A stretch of 64,000 bases of DNA from Tetranychus cinnabarinus (Eukaryota; Arthropoda; Arachnida; Trombidiformes; Tetranychidae): positions 2,852,001 to 2,916,000 of the forward strand of contig WHVY01000007.1 of the NCBI GenBank assembly GCA_022266195.1, read 5' to 3'. Numbering within the stretch: the stretch's first letter is position 1; each line of letters starts with the position of its first letter. A model generated the notes under the pieces. That model was not told the origin of the DNA. It saw only the letters and a list, made by a program, of their open reading frames with translations, and searched no databases. A program made the translations under genes and the position numbers. This document shows, in pieces, positions 10,800-22,864 of this stretch.

Positions 10800-12330
10800 A
10801 TAAAGCTTAAAATAACTTTAAACAAGACCGGTAAAAGACCGTTGGTAAAAAAGCCGTTGAAATGAGCGGAAACGAAAGTCAAGTTTTTGAAAATAAAATT
10901 TATGTTAAACAACTTCCTTTTGCGCCCTCTATAGCCAAAAAAAATTTTTGTGCGCCTATCGCAAAAGTTAATGGTTAAAAACTTTGTAAATAGGCGCTGG
11001 TACACGTTGTATTTATTCATGACACATAATTTTTTATTTCTTGAAGACAATTGATGAGGAAGGACAAAAACAACCAAAATTGAAGCAAATTAGAAGATGA
11101 TAAACCTAAAAATGGAAATATTGATGATTTTATGCAGTCGTTGCTGTGCCTTTACAAGTCTAAATTCACCTTCTTTTTTCGCTCATTTCATCATTCATTT
11201 TTATTCGTTTCAGTCAAATGTATTTTTGATAAGGATTATTTATCTTTTCATTTTAAAACTAATAATTTCATCATCAGCATCAATCTCTGATCAGTTTTTG
11301 CTCAATAACACTTTCCATGGTTGTTACCGTCATGATGTTACAATCTTTCAGATTTTTCTTACTTTCTTCAATGTCACACGCTAAACGTGATGTAATTTCA
11401 AAACATTTCTCACTAACTCGGTCAATTCTAAAAATTTCCGATCCATACGCACTGATAAGCCACTTCGATGTTTGCCTCCTTTCACTTCTCTTTTCATGTG
11501 ATTGATATCCTTGCCAAGTTGTTATGTTGTTGGTTTTTTGGATTGTTTGCATTGGACGAAGAAGCAAAAATCGGCATTGGGATGCTTTTATCTCTTAGAT
11601 GTTACCATTGATTTAATTTTCCGATGTTAAAACTTGAATATATTAACAATGCAATCAACAGCATCTTTTTACCTGGATTTTAGGCAAAAAAGCCTCGGAG
11701 GATTATTTTCTAACTCCAAATACAATGACATCTGTGAGTAATGTGAGGTCAAAACCGTATTTTTGATGACAATAGAATCTGGGATTCTCGAAAGTCAAAT
11801 GTATGACCTTGAAGGATGACTGGATTCTCACCAAACCAAGCTTAAACGACTTGCATTCACTAACATAAACTAACATAAAAAAGCTTACATGTATTACAAC
11901 CTCTCGTTTAACATTATCTAGATTTTTACCTCCCTAACGACAATGCATAATCAACCTCAAAGATACCTCACTATCTCAGCATCTACTTCATCAATACTTG
12001 TAAATCATATATTGATAGTGAGCGCTATTTATGCTCTTAACAACTGTGTAGTAAGTGCATTCAAATCATGTTTACACTAACTCTCCATAGCCATTAACCT
12101 ATGCCATGTTTGTACCAAATTTTCGTTTTCAAAAATTTCTGTAGAGCCTAACTCGATAACTGGATGTCAGAAAATCAAACTGATGTTACCTACACGTTCG
12201 TTGTAACTAGTTATGAGCATAAAAAATGTTTGTTTGCTTGTCTTACATGTATTAACGGTTTGGACCTTTGATGTCAATTTTACATGTTAATTCATTATAG
12301 AGTTCCGTTTTTCGCCTGTAACTCAGTTGA
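10800..12330. other. Gene-free stretch
   Basis: AT-rich sequence with a few open frames of 90-100 codons (such as 11280-11567 minus) that show no domain or coding-like composition. I see nothing that can be supported as a gene. Confidence 0.4.
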
Positions 12331-12449
12331 CTCATAAGTGAAGTGCTCTCGAGCAAAGTCCAAGTGTGTGAGAACGTTGAGCTAGAGAAGGCTGCTTGGA
12401 GAGAGATGAAAGAGGAAAAGAAAGAGAATGAGAAAGAGGATCAAGTTGA

Positions 12450-12680
12450 AGATGAAGGTGAAGGATAATGAATTTAATTTTATCCTCTTCTTTGTTATCT
12501 CCCTCTCTGTTCTTCTCTTCTTTTTGTTCTTTCTTCTTCATCTTTTCGCTTCTTGTTCTTCCTTTCCTTTCTTTTCCTTTCTTTTCCTTACTTTTCCTTT
12601 CCTTTCATTTCTTCTTCTTTTTTGTTTTTCTTACCTTTTCTGCGTCTTCCTTTTGCCCTTTCTTCTTTTTCTCTTTCATA
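12450..12680. repeat. Pyrimidine-rich low-complexity tract
   Basis: About 230 bp of almost pure T and C on the plus strand, with TTTCC and TTCTT units densest at 12538-12620. It creates long spurious open frames rich in Phe, Leu and Ser. Confidence 0.85.
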
Positions 12681-12689
12681 ACCAAACAT

Positions 12690-14297
12690 TTTATTACTGA
12701 GCTTTGCACCGAACTTTTACTCAACTTTTACTCAAATTTTAGCGAACTTTTTCCCTGTACTTTCACACAACTTTATGCATAGCTTATGGATAACTGTTGT
12801 CATGCTGTTTGTTTATTATAGGCGATGGTCGCACAAGAAAGCGATTGAGAATGGGTTGCTCTTGATGATGATGCAAATGGGGTCGCAGGTCTATTGAATG
12901 CAAAAAGGGGTGACGGAGGACGAGTACGGGTGACAACAAACTCAGGTTAAATGTCCATTTTTTAACAAAAGAAGAATAAAAAAATTGGTGAAATAAAACA
13001 AATACAAGCAAACGTGTTCTTTGACTGAGATGAAAAACGCAAGTAAATGATTCAAGTTAGTCAACAAGAAGTAACACTTCTTTTTATTGTTAAGGAGCAA
13101 CATTTACTTTGTAAAAAAATTCAATATGCAATTTAGTCACTGTTTCACTTGTATTGAATAAAAAGCAATCAATTCGAGCACAAAGTCCAAAGAAAAACTA
13201 ATAGCTTTGCTAACTTAGTCAATTTACATTGCATTGCAACCATGTATTTAATTAACGAAAAGATTGTTTTTGTTGAATGAATTCTTGAATTTCTTAATGT
13301 ACGATCAATTTACACTGATTGAAAGAGAACGCTTTTTCCCCTGTTCATTCTTTTGTATTGATGCAGAAATCACGTCATTAATTATTTACCATTATTTGTA
13401 TCTTAATTACTAGGTAAACTGTGATGCAGTGAAAAGTGACTTTTAAGCTAAATGTTGACCTATATTTCGGAACAATTATGAGGCGAACGCAAAAACCGAT
13501 GAATAACTGCTGTACAAGTTTTAACGTTCTTTCGAATGATGCATTGCATGTCTAAATGGAAGCAGTAATTAACCAACAATGAATGCAACAATTTGCTGTT
13601 CATTTTCATCGTTTTCTCAGCTCTCATACAATTTTCTCAAGATATACTTATTTTTGTCATTATTGTCTGTTTATTGTTATTATTGACATTGTGTTGTAAA
13701 TGTTTCACCGGGGATAAGAGATCAGTGAATCACCACACAGAAATTTGTTTCGTATACTGAACTCCTGCTGAATATAAAGATAGACTTCGGAGCCGGAGAA
13801 CAGATACACCAGAGGTAAAGATGTTTACCCGATTTGTTGGGTTGAAATCTAGTTTATTGATTAACATGAAATTAACTTGTAATACAATATAAAGATAGAC
13901 TGTGAGAGGGAAAAACGAAGGTAACGTTAACCTGATTAGAAATGTTCAACAATCATTAAAAGCTTTTTTCTCAAGATTTAAGGAGGACAAACTGACTTAA
14001 AAACTTCAAGAGATTCAACAGACCCCTTGTCTTATTTTACATCATTTGAAGTGGGATATGTGATTGGCGTGGAGAGGGAAAGTTGAGATGTCTTCCCCTT
14101 ACAGTGTTATGTCATTGTGATTGTTTGATTAGCCAAAAAAGGCTCTAGTAAATAATGCATTGCAAACTACACTGTACTGTGTACTGTATTGTACTGTAGA
14201 CTAAGAGAATCCGCAAGGGTTTAATTTTAATTGGTGGAACTAACCAAAGGAACAATCAATCGATGGATAAACACATCTGAGAAATCAATCAACTCAC
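12690..14297. other. Gene-free stretch where esterase exons would be expected
   Basis: If the orphan signal-peptide exon at 14298-14402 still had a gene body, its exons 2-4 would lie here or further left on the minus strand. I see no GDSI-type exon, no GCWGTM exon and no large esterase exon, only AT-rich noncoding sequence. Confidence 0.5.
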
Positions 14298-14402
14298 ATT
14301 TTAGTTGTTCCCAGAATCATAAGATGCTGGGGTTGCAGCTTGAACTCGAGAGGACCATGAAGCGGCAATGGAAACTAAAACAAGAGACAAAATCCACTTC
14401 AT
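14298..14402 (-). pseudogene. Orphan signal-peptide exon of a lost esterase copy
   Basis: The minus strand from the ATG at 14402 reads MKWILSLVLVSIAASW and onward, closely matching exon 1 of the three complete esterase genes. A donor-like GTGAGT follows at 14292-14297. A TAA stop replaces the CAA codon two codons before the donor, as judged against the copy at 24911-25015. No downstream esterase exons follow on this strand. Sequence upstream (14440-14700) is also shared with the region upstream of the 22.2 kb copy, so a whole unit was duplicated and later lost its body. Confidence 0.75.
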
Positions 14403-15000
14403 TTTCAGAGCAAATTGCGATCCAAAGACAATATTAATGATTTGAGATACAATTTACATAATCCATTCATGTATCAAAACAATAGATCAATCAGTTTAAC
14501 GTAATGCTATCACATAGCATTTTCCGTATTCGATTAACAGTGGCGTGATGATTTATCATATGACCGAGTTAGCTGTTAACTGCTAATGAATAACATAACT
14601 CAATTTATTCAGTATCTCAAACGAACAATATCATAGTTGCTCAGGGTTAGGTCTAGTGCATACGGTGTATGATGATTCCCTATCCTTTTCTTTCACTCAA
14701 TTTTTGGTTGACTTGGGTTAATACTCAGATTTTAAGAGGCGGAAAACTCTTAATTGAAATTGATCGAAAATGACCAAAAATGGCCAAAACTTTCTTTTTC
14801 ATTAAATTTTAATGAAACAGCAGCGGAAAATAATGGTCAATAAAATACGAAGACAAAATTTAGTTATATTTCATTTTAATTAGAAAAATCATGTTAATAC
14901 TCCCAAAATTGTTAATTGTCCGTTTAAATTAAAATTTTGATAAATGTTATTATTGATATTGTCACAGATAACTTGAAGATCAGTATCAGTCCGATTAAGC
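14403..15000. other. Duplicated intergenic sequence between esterase units
   Basis: Noncoding. The part at 14590-14690 (with TTGCTCAGGGTTAGGTCTAG) recurs at 22385-22490. The part at 14697-15000, the 3' flank of esterase gene 1, recurs at 20018-20407 and partly at 22680-22864. These mark the boundaries of the duplicated units. Confidence 0.7.
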
Positions 15001-18000
15001 TCAATTTTTCCAGTCTTTGTTCAAAGATTTCTCCATTTCATAGAAGGGTGGAAACTTCTGTGTAAATGAACCATGGAAAGCAACAATACGATTATACACT
15101 AATGGCCATAAAGAATCAAAAATAACTTTTGCTCCAGCTTTGTTGGGATGTAGACCATCGTACAGGAGAGACCTCGAATCAGGATGATTTTTTGTGATGG
15201 AATACAAATCAAGACTTTCTACTTGATTCTCCTCAGCAACTTTCTTGGAAATTTCAGCATATCCTTCTGGATGTCGTACAGGCATGTTTGGTGGATAACC
15301 TGCTTTAGCAAAATCTTCATTATGATAAACTGGAGGAGTCATCAATATAATTTTGTCGGTAGAAACACCCTGGCTTCTAATATAATTTATTATCCAATTT
15401 AAATTATCTTTGTATTGTTCTTGCGGAACATGTATAAAGGTTGTGTTATCAACGCAGTCATTTGATCCTAAAAGTATCACAAAACAAGCAGCCTTTTCAT
15501 AATCATCTTTGGTTAATATATCAGGTAGTATTGCACGAACAGATCTTGTGGTATAACCACTGAAACCTCGATCAACCACATCACTTACTCTGAAATAAAA
15601 AAATAAAAATAAAAATCCTAACATAACATGTCGATATAATTGCTATGAATAATTATGATTACCTTTGTAATTTATTAGCCAACATAGTTCCCCAACATCC
15701 TTGTTCAGCAAAGAAAGCAAGCTTTAGAGAAAAAAATGGACGAAAAAATCTTATCAAGTTGTGTGCATGAATAATAACAGGGTTGACAAGACAGAGTGTA
15801 ATTAAAACCGGACTTGTAATTTGTTTTACAGAAAAGAAACAAATAAAATTTTGATATCATTCAAGCAAGAGATTTCCATCTAACAAAATCTACACATCAG
15901 TTCAAACACACATGTAAAATTTCATCCTGATTTCATTGCTTTGGCCCATTCTACAAATATTTTTTGTGTCCGAGCTATCTGAAAATGCATAAGAACCGTA
16001 AACGAATCCATCAAAATATAATATTAATAACAGCTTTTCATAGTTAGTACAAAGGAGGGTGGCAGCGAGTCTATGTATTATAAAACTGCTCGTTGTGAGT
16101 CAGCAATTTGATGGTACCATTTGTTAGAGGACATATAAAATAAGCAAAAGTACCCGTAGGCATAAATTTCCTTGTGTGGACTCAAGGCATTAAAAACGCG
16201 TTTGAAAGTCGGAAAAAATAACATCGAGATAACAAGTTTGAAAACTTATTTAAGGTTAATTAATGATATAAAAACATGATTTCAAGTGGTTTTTACGTGC
16301 AATATTCAAACATTTCTTTACACCTGCTAACGGCTCACACTTTGTTACTTCGGTAAATCATCATTTATTAGACACGATCATTTAATGATTTAATACTTTA
16401 AAATTATTTCTCAGATTTTCTAGCTTAATCTGCATCCTTTATGTGTTTTATTTTGATGGATTCATTTAATCAAATTTTTATACCCGTGTCCATGCATTTC
16501 AATCGTATTTTCTGATGACTGGAAACAAAAAAAATTTTAAAAAGGGACCAAAGCAATGAATTCAGTATAATTTAGTATAAACATCTAATATGTTTATAAC
16601 AAAATGCAGTTTATTTTATTCTTTTATTATTGCTCCTGCATTAAAAATAAAAGTGAAACTGAAAAAAGTGGAAAGGTTATTTACCTGAGTTATTGAATCG
16701 CCAATAAGAATAACTTTGGACCATGTTGTCTGAGTTAACAAAGAAAAAAGATTATCAAAATTAATGTTACAAATGCAAAAAGAAGTCTTTATAATTGATT
16801 AAACCTTTGACTTTTGTTCACTTTACGATCTCTTCTCACCAGACTATACTAGTCAGCCGGAAGTTGGCGTAGTCTGAGCGAGTGTCTAACATTCAATTGT
16901 AATAGCGACTACAGTAAATTCACACTTATTTTGACCAAAAAATCAGAGCCATCTATTGGTATCAGAGCTTTAGCCCTAGCATAAACAGTGCTAGGATAAC
17001 TTAAATAGTACTCTCGTCTTACTATTGGCAGTATAATAGACGGCGCTGCTTTTTTGGTCAAAATAAGTGTGAATTTACTGTATTGGAGTTTTTGTGAAAT
17101 ATGTTATTCAGTAGCAAATAGTAACTTGACATGAATGACTTGAATGACAGCCAAGAAAACGACAACTTGAGAGAGCGAAAACTTCGGATTGTAGTCAATA
17201 AATTGAACACTTTTTCATGCAAGATTTTCACAAATATAATGAAAATCCAATTTTAAAAATATTTGTTGGCGATAAATTAACTCAAATTATCAAAGTTTGA
17301 TCACTCTTCTCCTCTGATCTTCTTTTACCATGTTTATTCATCTATTAAATTGTAATTTATAGCTTTATTCACTCCAAGTTCATCAATAATCTGCTAACCC
17401 GTCATCGAGTTAACTTTTTTCTAGGAAACTGTTATCTTTTGTCTGTTTCAAACAATCTTTCCCCTGATATTCGGTTCACCCCATGCAACGATATTTTGTA
17501 ATTGTTTTTTAAGGTCAGGTCTATTGTCTGTTAACTGTTTTCTAGGAAACTGTTATCTTTATTCGTTTTAACTAATCGTTTGCTACGACATGTACCAAGT
17601 TATCGCTCTTCAATCTATTCAAATTGAATCTTGTTTTCTAGTCTTGACTTATCAATGTTATAAAATTATCTTTCACTGTTATTCAGTTCACCCCATGCAA
17701 CAATATTCTGTTAATTTTTTCTAAGGTGATGTCTATTCCCAGTCGAATGAAAATAGACGCATAAAGGAAATTCAGCGAACGAACTTAAACGTTTTTCTTT
17801 GTACATGCAGTTACATATTTTTTGATGATTAAAGACTTGACTCTTATGGCATTTACGTACATTAAAACATGAATATGCTCATGAAGTGAGCAGTTTTGCT
17901 TAGAACAATAGTGGCATAAATTCAAATGACGCAAAGTCATTGCTTCTTCGCTTCTTTTAATGCAAAAATTTCATCTAAACAAAGTAACAATGTCAGCTTC

Positions 18001-19184
18001 CACAATACACTTCAAAAATTAATACAAATTTTGTTAAATTAACCACTAGCTCAGTGGTTAAATGGGTTCACCCCGTGCAACAATATCTTGTTAATTTTTG
18101 GGTGAGGTTCTATCTTGTTCTTTTGTCTTACCAGATTCATTCTCTGATGTCCATTGATTAATCGATTGATATCTTTATTGTTGGCTGGTTGGCTCAACAA
18201 ATTGAAGCAAATTTTTGCATACTTTCATTGTCATTAGATTGGATGACTAGCTGATATGATTTATATGGTACATATCGTTCTAACGTTCAACAATTATTTT
18301 CTTGCTTCTGTTAAATATTAAGGTAAGACTTATAACTGATAAAGAATGGAAGTAAAAACTTTGAATTTGCATAGCGATTCACAGTCTAGACATATTGTTA
18401 CCAAATTAGACTTGTTTTAAAGAAAGTTTATTAGATATAATTTTTAGGTTAGTATTACTTTGTTATTCAATTAAAGTGGTACTAAGTTTAAGTTATCGTC
18501 CGAATCTCATAGTTAATTTTGCTGGTGATCATCCCTTACTTACTTAATACATCGTTTCATTTCAATCATCTGTGAATTAATCCATTATTACTGAATGACT
18601 TTGCGTTGCTTTAACTCTCTTAGAGTAGCAATAATGTTAAACGTAATCGGCTTACAACTATCGAATGATAAGGTTGAAATTCTAGTTTGGATGCTCAGAG
18701 ATGGTGTTCTGAAATTAGTCGCAAAAGCACATTTGTATTTACAATCGATAGTAACTTGCTAATACACAAATGTACTAATTTTCACTATTGAAAACCTTTG
18801 ACGGAAAAGCCCTTCAATTCAATTTCAATGGAATATTATTTCAAACTAAGCAAACTTTTTCAACAACTAAAAGAAAGTAAAATATACAATTTAAACTTCA
18901 TTGATGAGAGAATACACAAATTGCTCTTTTTCAGCATTTATTAGAAGAGAAAACAACTTTATCTTCTTCAAGTTTACCTCTAAATGGTCGGTGATACATT
19001 TAACCGTAATTGGTTAAACTAACCAAAGGAACAATCAATCGATGGATAAACACATCTGAGCAATTAATCTACTCACATTTGGGTTCCCAGAATCTGATGA
19101 TGAGTTGGACGAAATTTCAGCTTGAACTCGAGAGGACCGTGAAACGGCAATGGAAACTAAAAAAAGAGACAAAATCCACTTCAT
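15001..19184 (-). CDS. Secreted IAH1-like SGNH esterase, copy 1
   Basis: Four exons: 19184-19077, 16729-16685, 15721-15663 and 15589-15001 (266 aa; lengths 108, 45, 59 and 589 keep the frame). The body matches isoamyl acetate-hydrolysing esterase 1 (IAH1), a GDSL/SGNH hydrolase: block I ILIGDSIT (nucleophile Ser) in exon 2, block II RGFSGYTTRS, block III GSNDC and the catalytic DGLHPNKAG (Asp and His) in exon 4. Exon 1 adds a signal peptide (MKWILSLFLVSIAV, likely cleaved after VQA), so the enzyme should enter the secretory pathway, unlike typical cytosolic IAH1. Intron 1 is 2.35 kb and holds a MITE and repeats. The codon before the exon 2 acceptor is not Met here, supporting use of exon 1. 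The substrate is unknown, presumably short-chain esters. Confidence 0.85.
16912..17080. mobile_element. 169-bp MITE with TA target duplication
   Basis: The ends are perfect inverted repeats of about 31 bp, starting CAGTAAATTCACACTTATTT and finishing as its complement. They are flanked by TA at 16910-16911 and 17081-17082. No coding capacity. It lies in intron 1 of esterase gene 1. Its left 55 bp (including TATTTTGACCAAAAAA and GAGCCATCTAT) resembles the start of the insertion at 19296, so both probably belong to one pogo/Tc1-related family. Confidence 0.85.
17400..18130. repeat. Diverged tandem repeats in esterase gene 1 intron 1
   Basis: The motif TTCACCCC(A/G)TGCAACAATAT and the following T-rich segment occur near 17475, 17697 and 18067. 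TAGGAAACTGTTATCTTT occurs near 17423 and 17544. A related copy of the first motif is found near 24580 in gene 3 intron 1, so the repeat predates or was carried by the gene duplication. Confidence 0.65.
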
Positions 19185-19295
19185 TTTCAGAGCAAAGACA
19201 AAGACAATATTGTTAATGATTTGAGATACAATTTACACAATCTATTTATACATCGATCCAATAAAATTAATCAGTTAACATAATGCTATCACATT

Positions 19296-20018
19296 TTTTA
19301 CAGGGAATCCCGATTTATTTTGACAAAAAAAGAGCCATCTATCAGATATGATCAGTAACTTTCGATCCGAAAATCACAATACAGATCATCTGAATTTATA
19401 TTTTCATAGTCATGATAAGAAAAAAGTAACCTCGACTTCCTTCGACGGAAAAATTAAGTATGATTAGTGATACTCAAAGTAATGTTGCCAGAAATCACAG
19501 TATTTCAAGACAAGCGGTGTCTCATTTTTTGCCTCAAGAGTCGATATTGAATGTTCAGAACGATGAAGATTGTGGTCAAAAGGAAAAGATGCGAAAAAGA
19601 CAAGTATGATGAAATTGTTGAAAGTATAATCTCATTTGTTCATGGATGTAATGAATATTCTGTTAAAGCTGATGGACCATTGATTAGAGCAGTGGCATTG
19701 AATAAAAAAGTGTTGTGCGATGCTATGAAGTTTACGATTAGATCTTTGCGTCGCGTCTTTGAGAATTCAGCCTGGCGAACGTTTCGCTTGCCCTTATCCG
19801 TGTAACTTTCGATGGCCATTCAAAACTTGAGGGTACCCACCCAAATGTAAATTTATAATAGGAAACTTACACTGAATCCAACAGCAATCCAATTTACATG
19901 TTTTAAGCACTTTGCTGAATTTATCCAATTTTAAATCATTAAACATTCATTTTTCAATCCACTATGGTTTTAAATAAAGGTTAAACTATAACATTTTCAT
20001 TTTATTTACACCAATAAC
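19296..20018 (+). mobile_element. Pogo-like insertion with HTH transposase fragment
   Basis: The sequence shared by the esterase units is interrupted here: it breaks near 19293 and resumes near 20018 (ACTCAATTTTTGGT). The left end (CAGGGAATCCCGATTTATTT, preceded by TA) resembles the MITE at 16912. An open frame at 19551-19805 contains ADGPLIRAVALNKKVL, similar to the CENP-B/Tc5-type helix-turn-helix of pogo transposases, which usually has a GP.I..KA motif. The catalytic domain is absent and I see no matching right inverted repeat. A truncated element inserted upstream of gene 1. Confidence 0.5.
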
Positions 20019-20195
20019 TACTCAATTTTTGGTAGACTTGGGTAAATGCTCAGATTGTAAAAGAGGCGGAAAACTCTGAATTGGAATTGATCGAAAATGA
20101 CCAAAATTGGCCAAAATTTTCTTTTGCTTTACATTTTAATGAAACAGCAGCGAAAATGAATGGTCATTCAAATACGAATACAAAATTTAGTTATA

Positions 20196-20271
20196 ACCTG
20201 TGTGGATAAATTATTGGACTTTTTATAATGTATCTATATGGGTTAAAGTCCCATAATTTATCCACACAGGT
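20196..20271. mobile_element. 76-bp palindromic mini-insertion with empty site
   Basis: ACCTGTGTGGATAAATTAT at one end and its inverted form (ATAATTTATCCACACAGGT) at the other enclose a 30-40 bp loop. TA dinucleotides flank both sides. The homologous place in esterase unit 1 (around 14867, AGTTATATTTCATTTT) lacks the insertion, so the element entered after duplication. It sits about 140 bp downstream of the gene 2 stop codon. Confidence 0.85.
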
Positions 20272-20407
20272 TAGTTCATTTTAATTAGAAAAATCATGTT
20301 ATTACTGCCAAAATTGTTAATTGTCCGTTCAAATTAAAATTTTGATAAATTTTATTATTAATATATTGTCAAGAATAACTTGAAGATCAGTACCAGCCCG
20401 ATTAAGC

Positions 20408-22201
20408 TCAATTTTTCCAGTCTGCATTCAGAGATTTTTCTATTTCATAGTAAGGCGGAAACTTCTGTGTAAATGAACCATGGAAAGCAACAATACGCTT
20501 ATACACTAATGGCCATAAAGAATCAAAAATAACTTTTGCTCCAGCCTTATTAGGATGAAGACCATCGTACAGGAGAGATCTCGAGTCTGGATGATTTTTT
20601 GTGATGGAATACAAATCAAGACTTTCTACTTGATTCTCCTCAGCAACTTCCTTGGAAATGTTAGCGAATCCTTCTGGGTGTCGCTCAGCCATGTTTGGTG
20701 GATAACCTTGTGCTTTGGCAGCATCTTGATGATGATAAACTGGGGGAGTCATCAATATGATTTTATCCGATGAAACACCCTGGCTTCTAATATAATTTAT
20801 TATCCAATTCAAGTTATCTTTGTATTGTTCTTTAGGAACATGTATAAAGGTTGTGTTATCGAGGCAATCATTTGATCCTAAAAGTATCACGAAACAAGCA
20901 GCCTTTTCATAATCATCTTTGGATAGTATTTCAGGTAGTATTGCACGAATAGATCTTGTGGTATAACCGCCGAAACCTCGACCAACCACATCACTCACTC
21001 TGAAAAAAATAAAAATTAAAAAATTTTAACGTTTCTAAGTACGACTGCTGTGAATAATTATGAATACCTTTGTAAGTTATGAGCCAACATAGTTCCCCAA
21101 CATCCGTTTTCAACAAAGAAAGCACCCTTTAGAGAAAAATGGACAAAAAATTTTAGTTTAGTGAATGAAAAAACGGTTGACAAGACAGAGTGTAATTGAA
21201 TTATACTAGTCTTATAATTACCAATCAAAGTAGATCAAAGTTTCAGCAGAAAAGAAACAAATATTTGATATCATTCAATCAAGAGATTTCATTTATTAAT
21301 TGAATGCGAAGTGGAACGATTATTTACCTGAGTTATTGAATCACCAATAAGAATAACTTTGGACCATGTTGTCTGAGCCATGTTAAAGGGAATAAAAAGG
21401 ATTTTCAAAATTAATGTTTAAAAGGCAAAAAGAAGTCTTTATGATTGATTAAACCTTTGAATTTTGTTCACTTCACGATCTCTTCTCATATTACATGGAT
21501 TAATATACAACTGTATAACTAGCAGTCGGGAGCTGGCTTAGTCCGAGATTTGCGATTTGGATCTTTTGTGAAATATGTTATTCTGGAGCAAAATTTTTTA
21601 CTAAAGCTTATCGAATTTTGATTTTTTCCAAAATAGCAATTTTTGTCCTTTTCGAGAAGCATATCAAAAATATGCAACTCAAAGGGCATGTAAACGGCCA
21701 AACTGGCGTAACAAATTTTCTTGTGAGGAAGCTTGGCCAACAATGAACTAAAGAAGTAACCTCACCAAAAATAGTCAGTCATATTCAATTCACCGAGTTT
21801 GTCGCTCTCTGAAATTAGCCGCAAAATTACGTATTTTTAATTGATAGTAATTCGCAAGTACATACCTATGTAAATGTATTTTCACTATTGCAAGCCTTTG
21901 AAAAGAAAGCACTTCAATCCAATCTTAATGAATATTATTGCAAACTAAACTTTTACATCAACTATTAATGCAAGAACGTAAACTAACACAATGTGTTGAG
22001 AATTAACAAGCGTTTAACCGTAATTGGTTAAACTAACCAAAGGAACAATCAATCGATGGATAAACACATCTGAGGAATCAATCTACTCACATTTGGGTTC
22101 CCAGAATCATGAGATGATGGGGTGGACGAAATTTCAGCTTGAACTCGAGAGGACCGTGAAACGGCAATGGAAACTAAAACAAGAGACAAAATCCACTTCA
22201 T
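20408..22201 (-). CDS. Secreted IAH1-like SGNH esterase, copy 2
   Basis: Exons: 22201-22091, 21372-21328, 21126-21068 and 20999-20408 (268 aa). Domain content is as in copy 1: GDSIT nucleophile block, RGFGGYTTRS, GSNDC and DGLHPNKAG are all intact. Exon 1 encodes the same signal peptide (MKWILSLVLVSIAV). One difference matters: the bases just before the exon 2 acceptor read ATGGCTCAG, so an ATG at 21381 is in frame with exon 2. A transcript starting there would give a protein without the signal peptide, 18 codons ending at the same donor. Intron 1 is 718 bp, far shorter than in copy 1. The exon 4 protein is close to copy 3. Confidence 0.85.
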
Positions 22202-22864
22202 TTTCAGAGCAAAGACAAAGACAATATTGTTAATGATTTGAGATACAATTTACACAATCTATTTATGCATCGATCCAATAAAATCAATCAGTTAACATAA
22301 TGCTATCACATGCCATTTTTTATTATTCAATTAACTGTGACGAGATGATTTATCATATGATCGAGTTTGCTGTAACTTTTAATGAATAACATAACTCAAT
22401 CTATTAAGTTTTTTCAACAAATACTATCATAATTGCTCAGGGTTAGGTCTAGCGCATACGGTGGATGTATGACGATTCCCTATCCTAAGTCCTTTATTAC
22501 GAGTTTCTTCAGTGGAATGAGGGCGTGTAAAAAACCAGATTTTGCTTAAAGTTTGGAGGCTTTCTTGATTAAACTAAAGACACGATTTCATCTAATTGTT
22601 GATAATATACAGGGCTTAAAAGTAAGAATAATGCATCAGCGATAACTTTTTATGTCTTTGTTCGATTTCGTAATTTTTCTCGATTATATCTAATCAATTA
22701 GTAAAATTTTGTTTACAATAGTTTATGTTTAATAGTTATATTTCCTTTTAACTAGCAAAATCATGTTAATACTCCGTTCAAACCAAAATTTTGATTTTTA
22801 TTATTCATACAAATTATGTATATTGTCAAGAATAACTTGAAGATCAGTACCAGCCCGATTAAGC

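Noticed and set aside
10778..11077. 99-codon minus-strand ORF upstream of the DUF4817 fragment
   Set aside because: Hydrophobic and Phe-rich with no recognisable domain; probably noncoding terminal sequence of the mobile element.
11280..11567. 95-codon minus-strand ORF
   Set aside because: No coding-like composition, family or splice context; length is within chance for the local base composition.
12428..12782. Overlapping plus-strand open frames of 90-104 codons
   Set aside because: They consist of Phe/Leu/Ser from the TTTCC/TTCTT tract and are a by-product of low-complexity sequence.
14231..14437. Plus-strand ORFs of 68-69 codons repeated at 14.2, 19.0 and 22.0 kb
   Set aside because: They looked like a conserved small gene family, but the minus strand encodes the esterase signal-peptide exon with splice donors and explains the conservation better.
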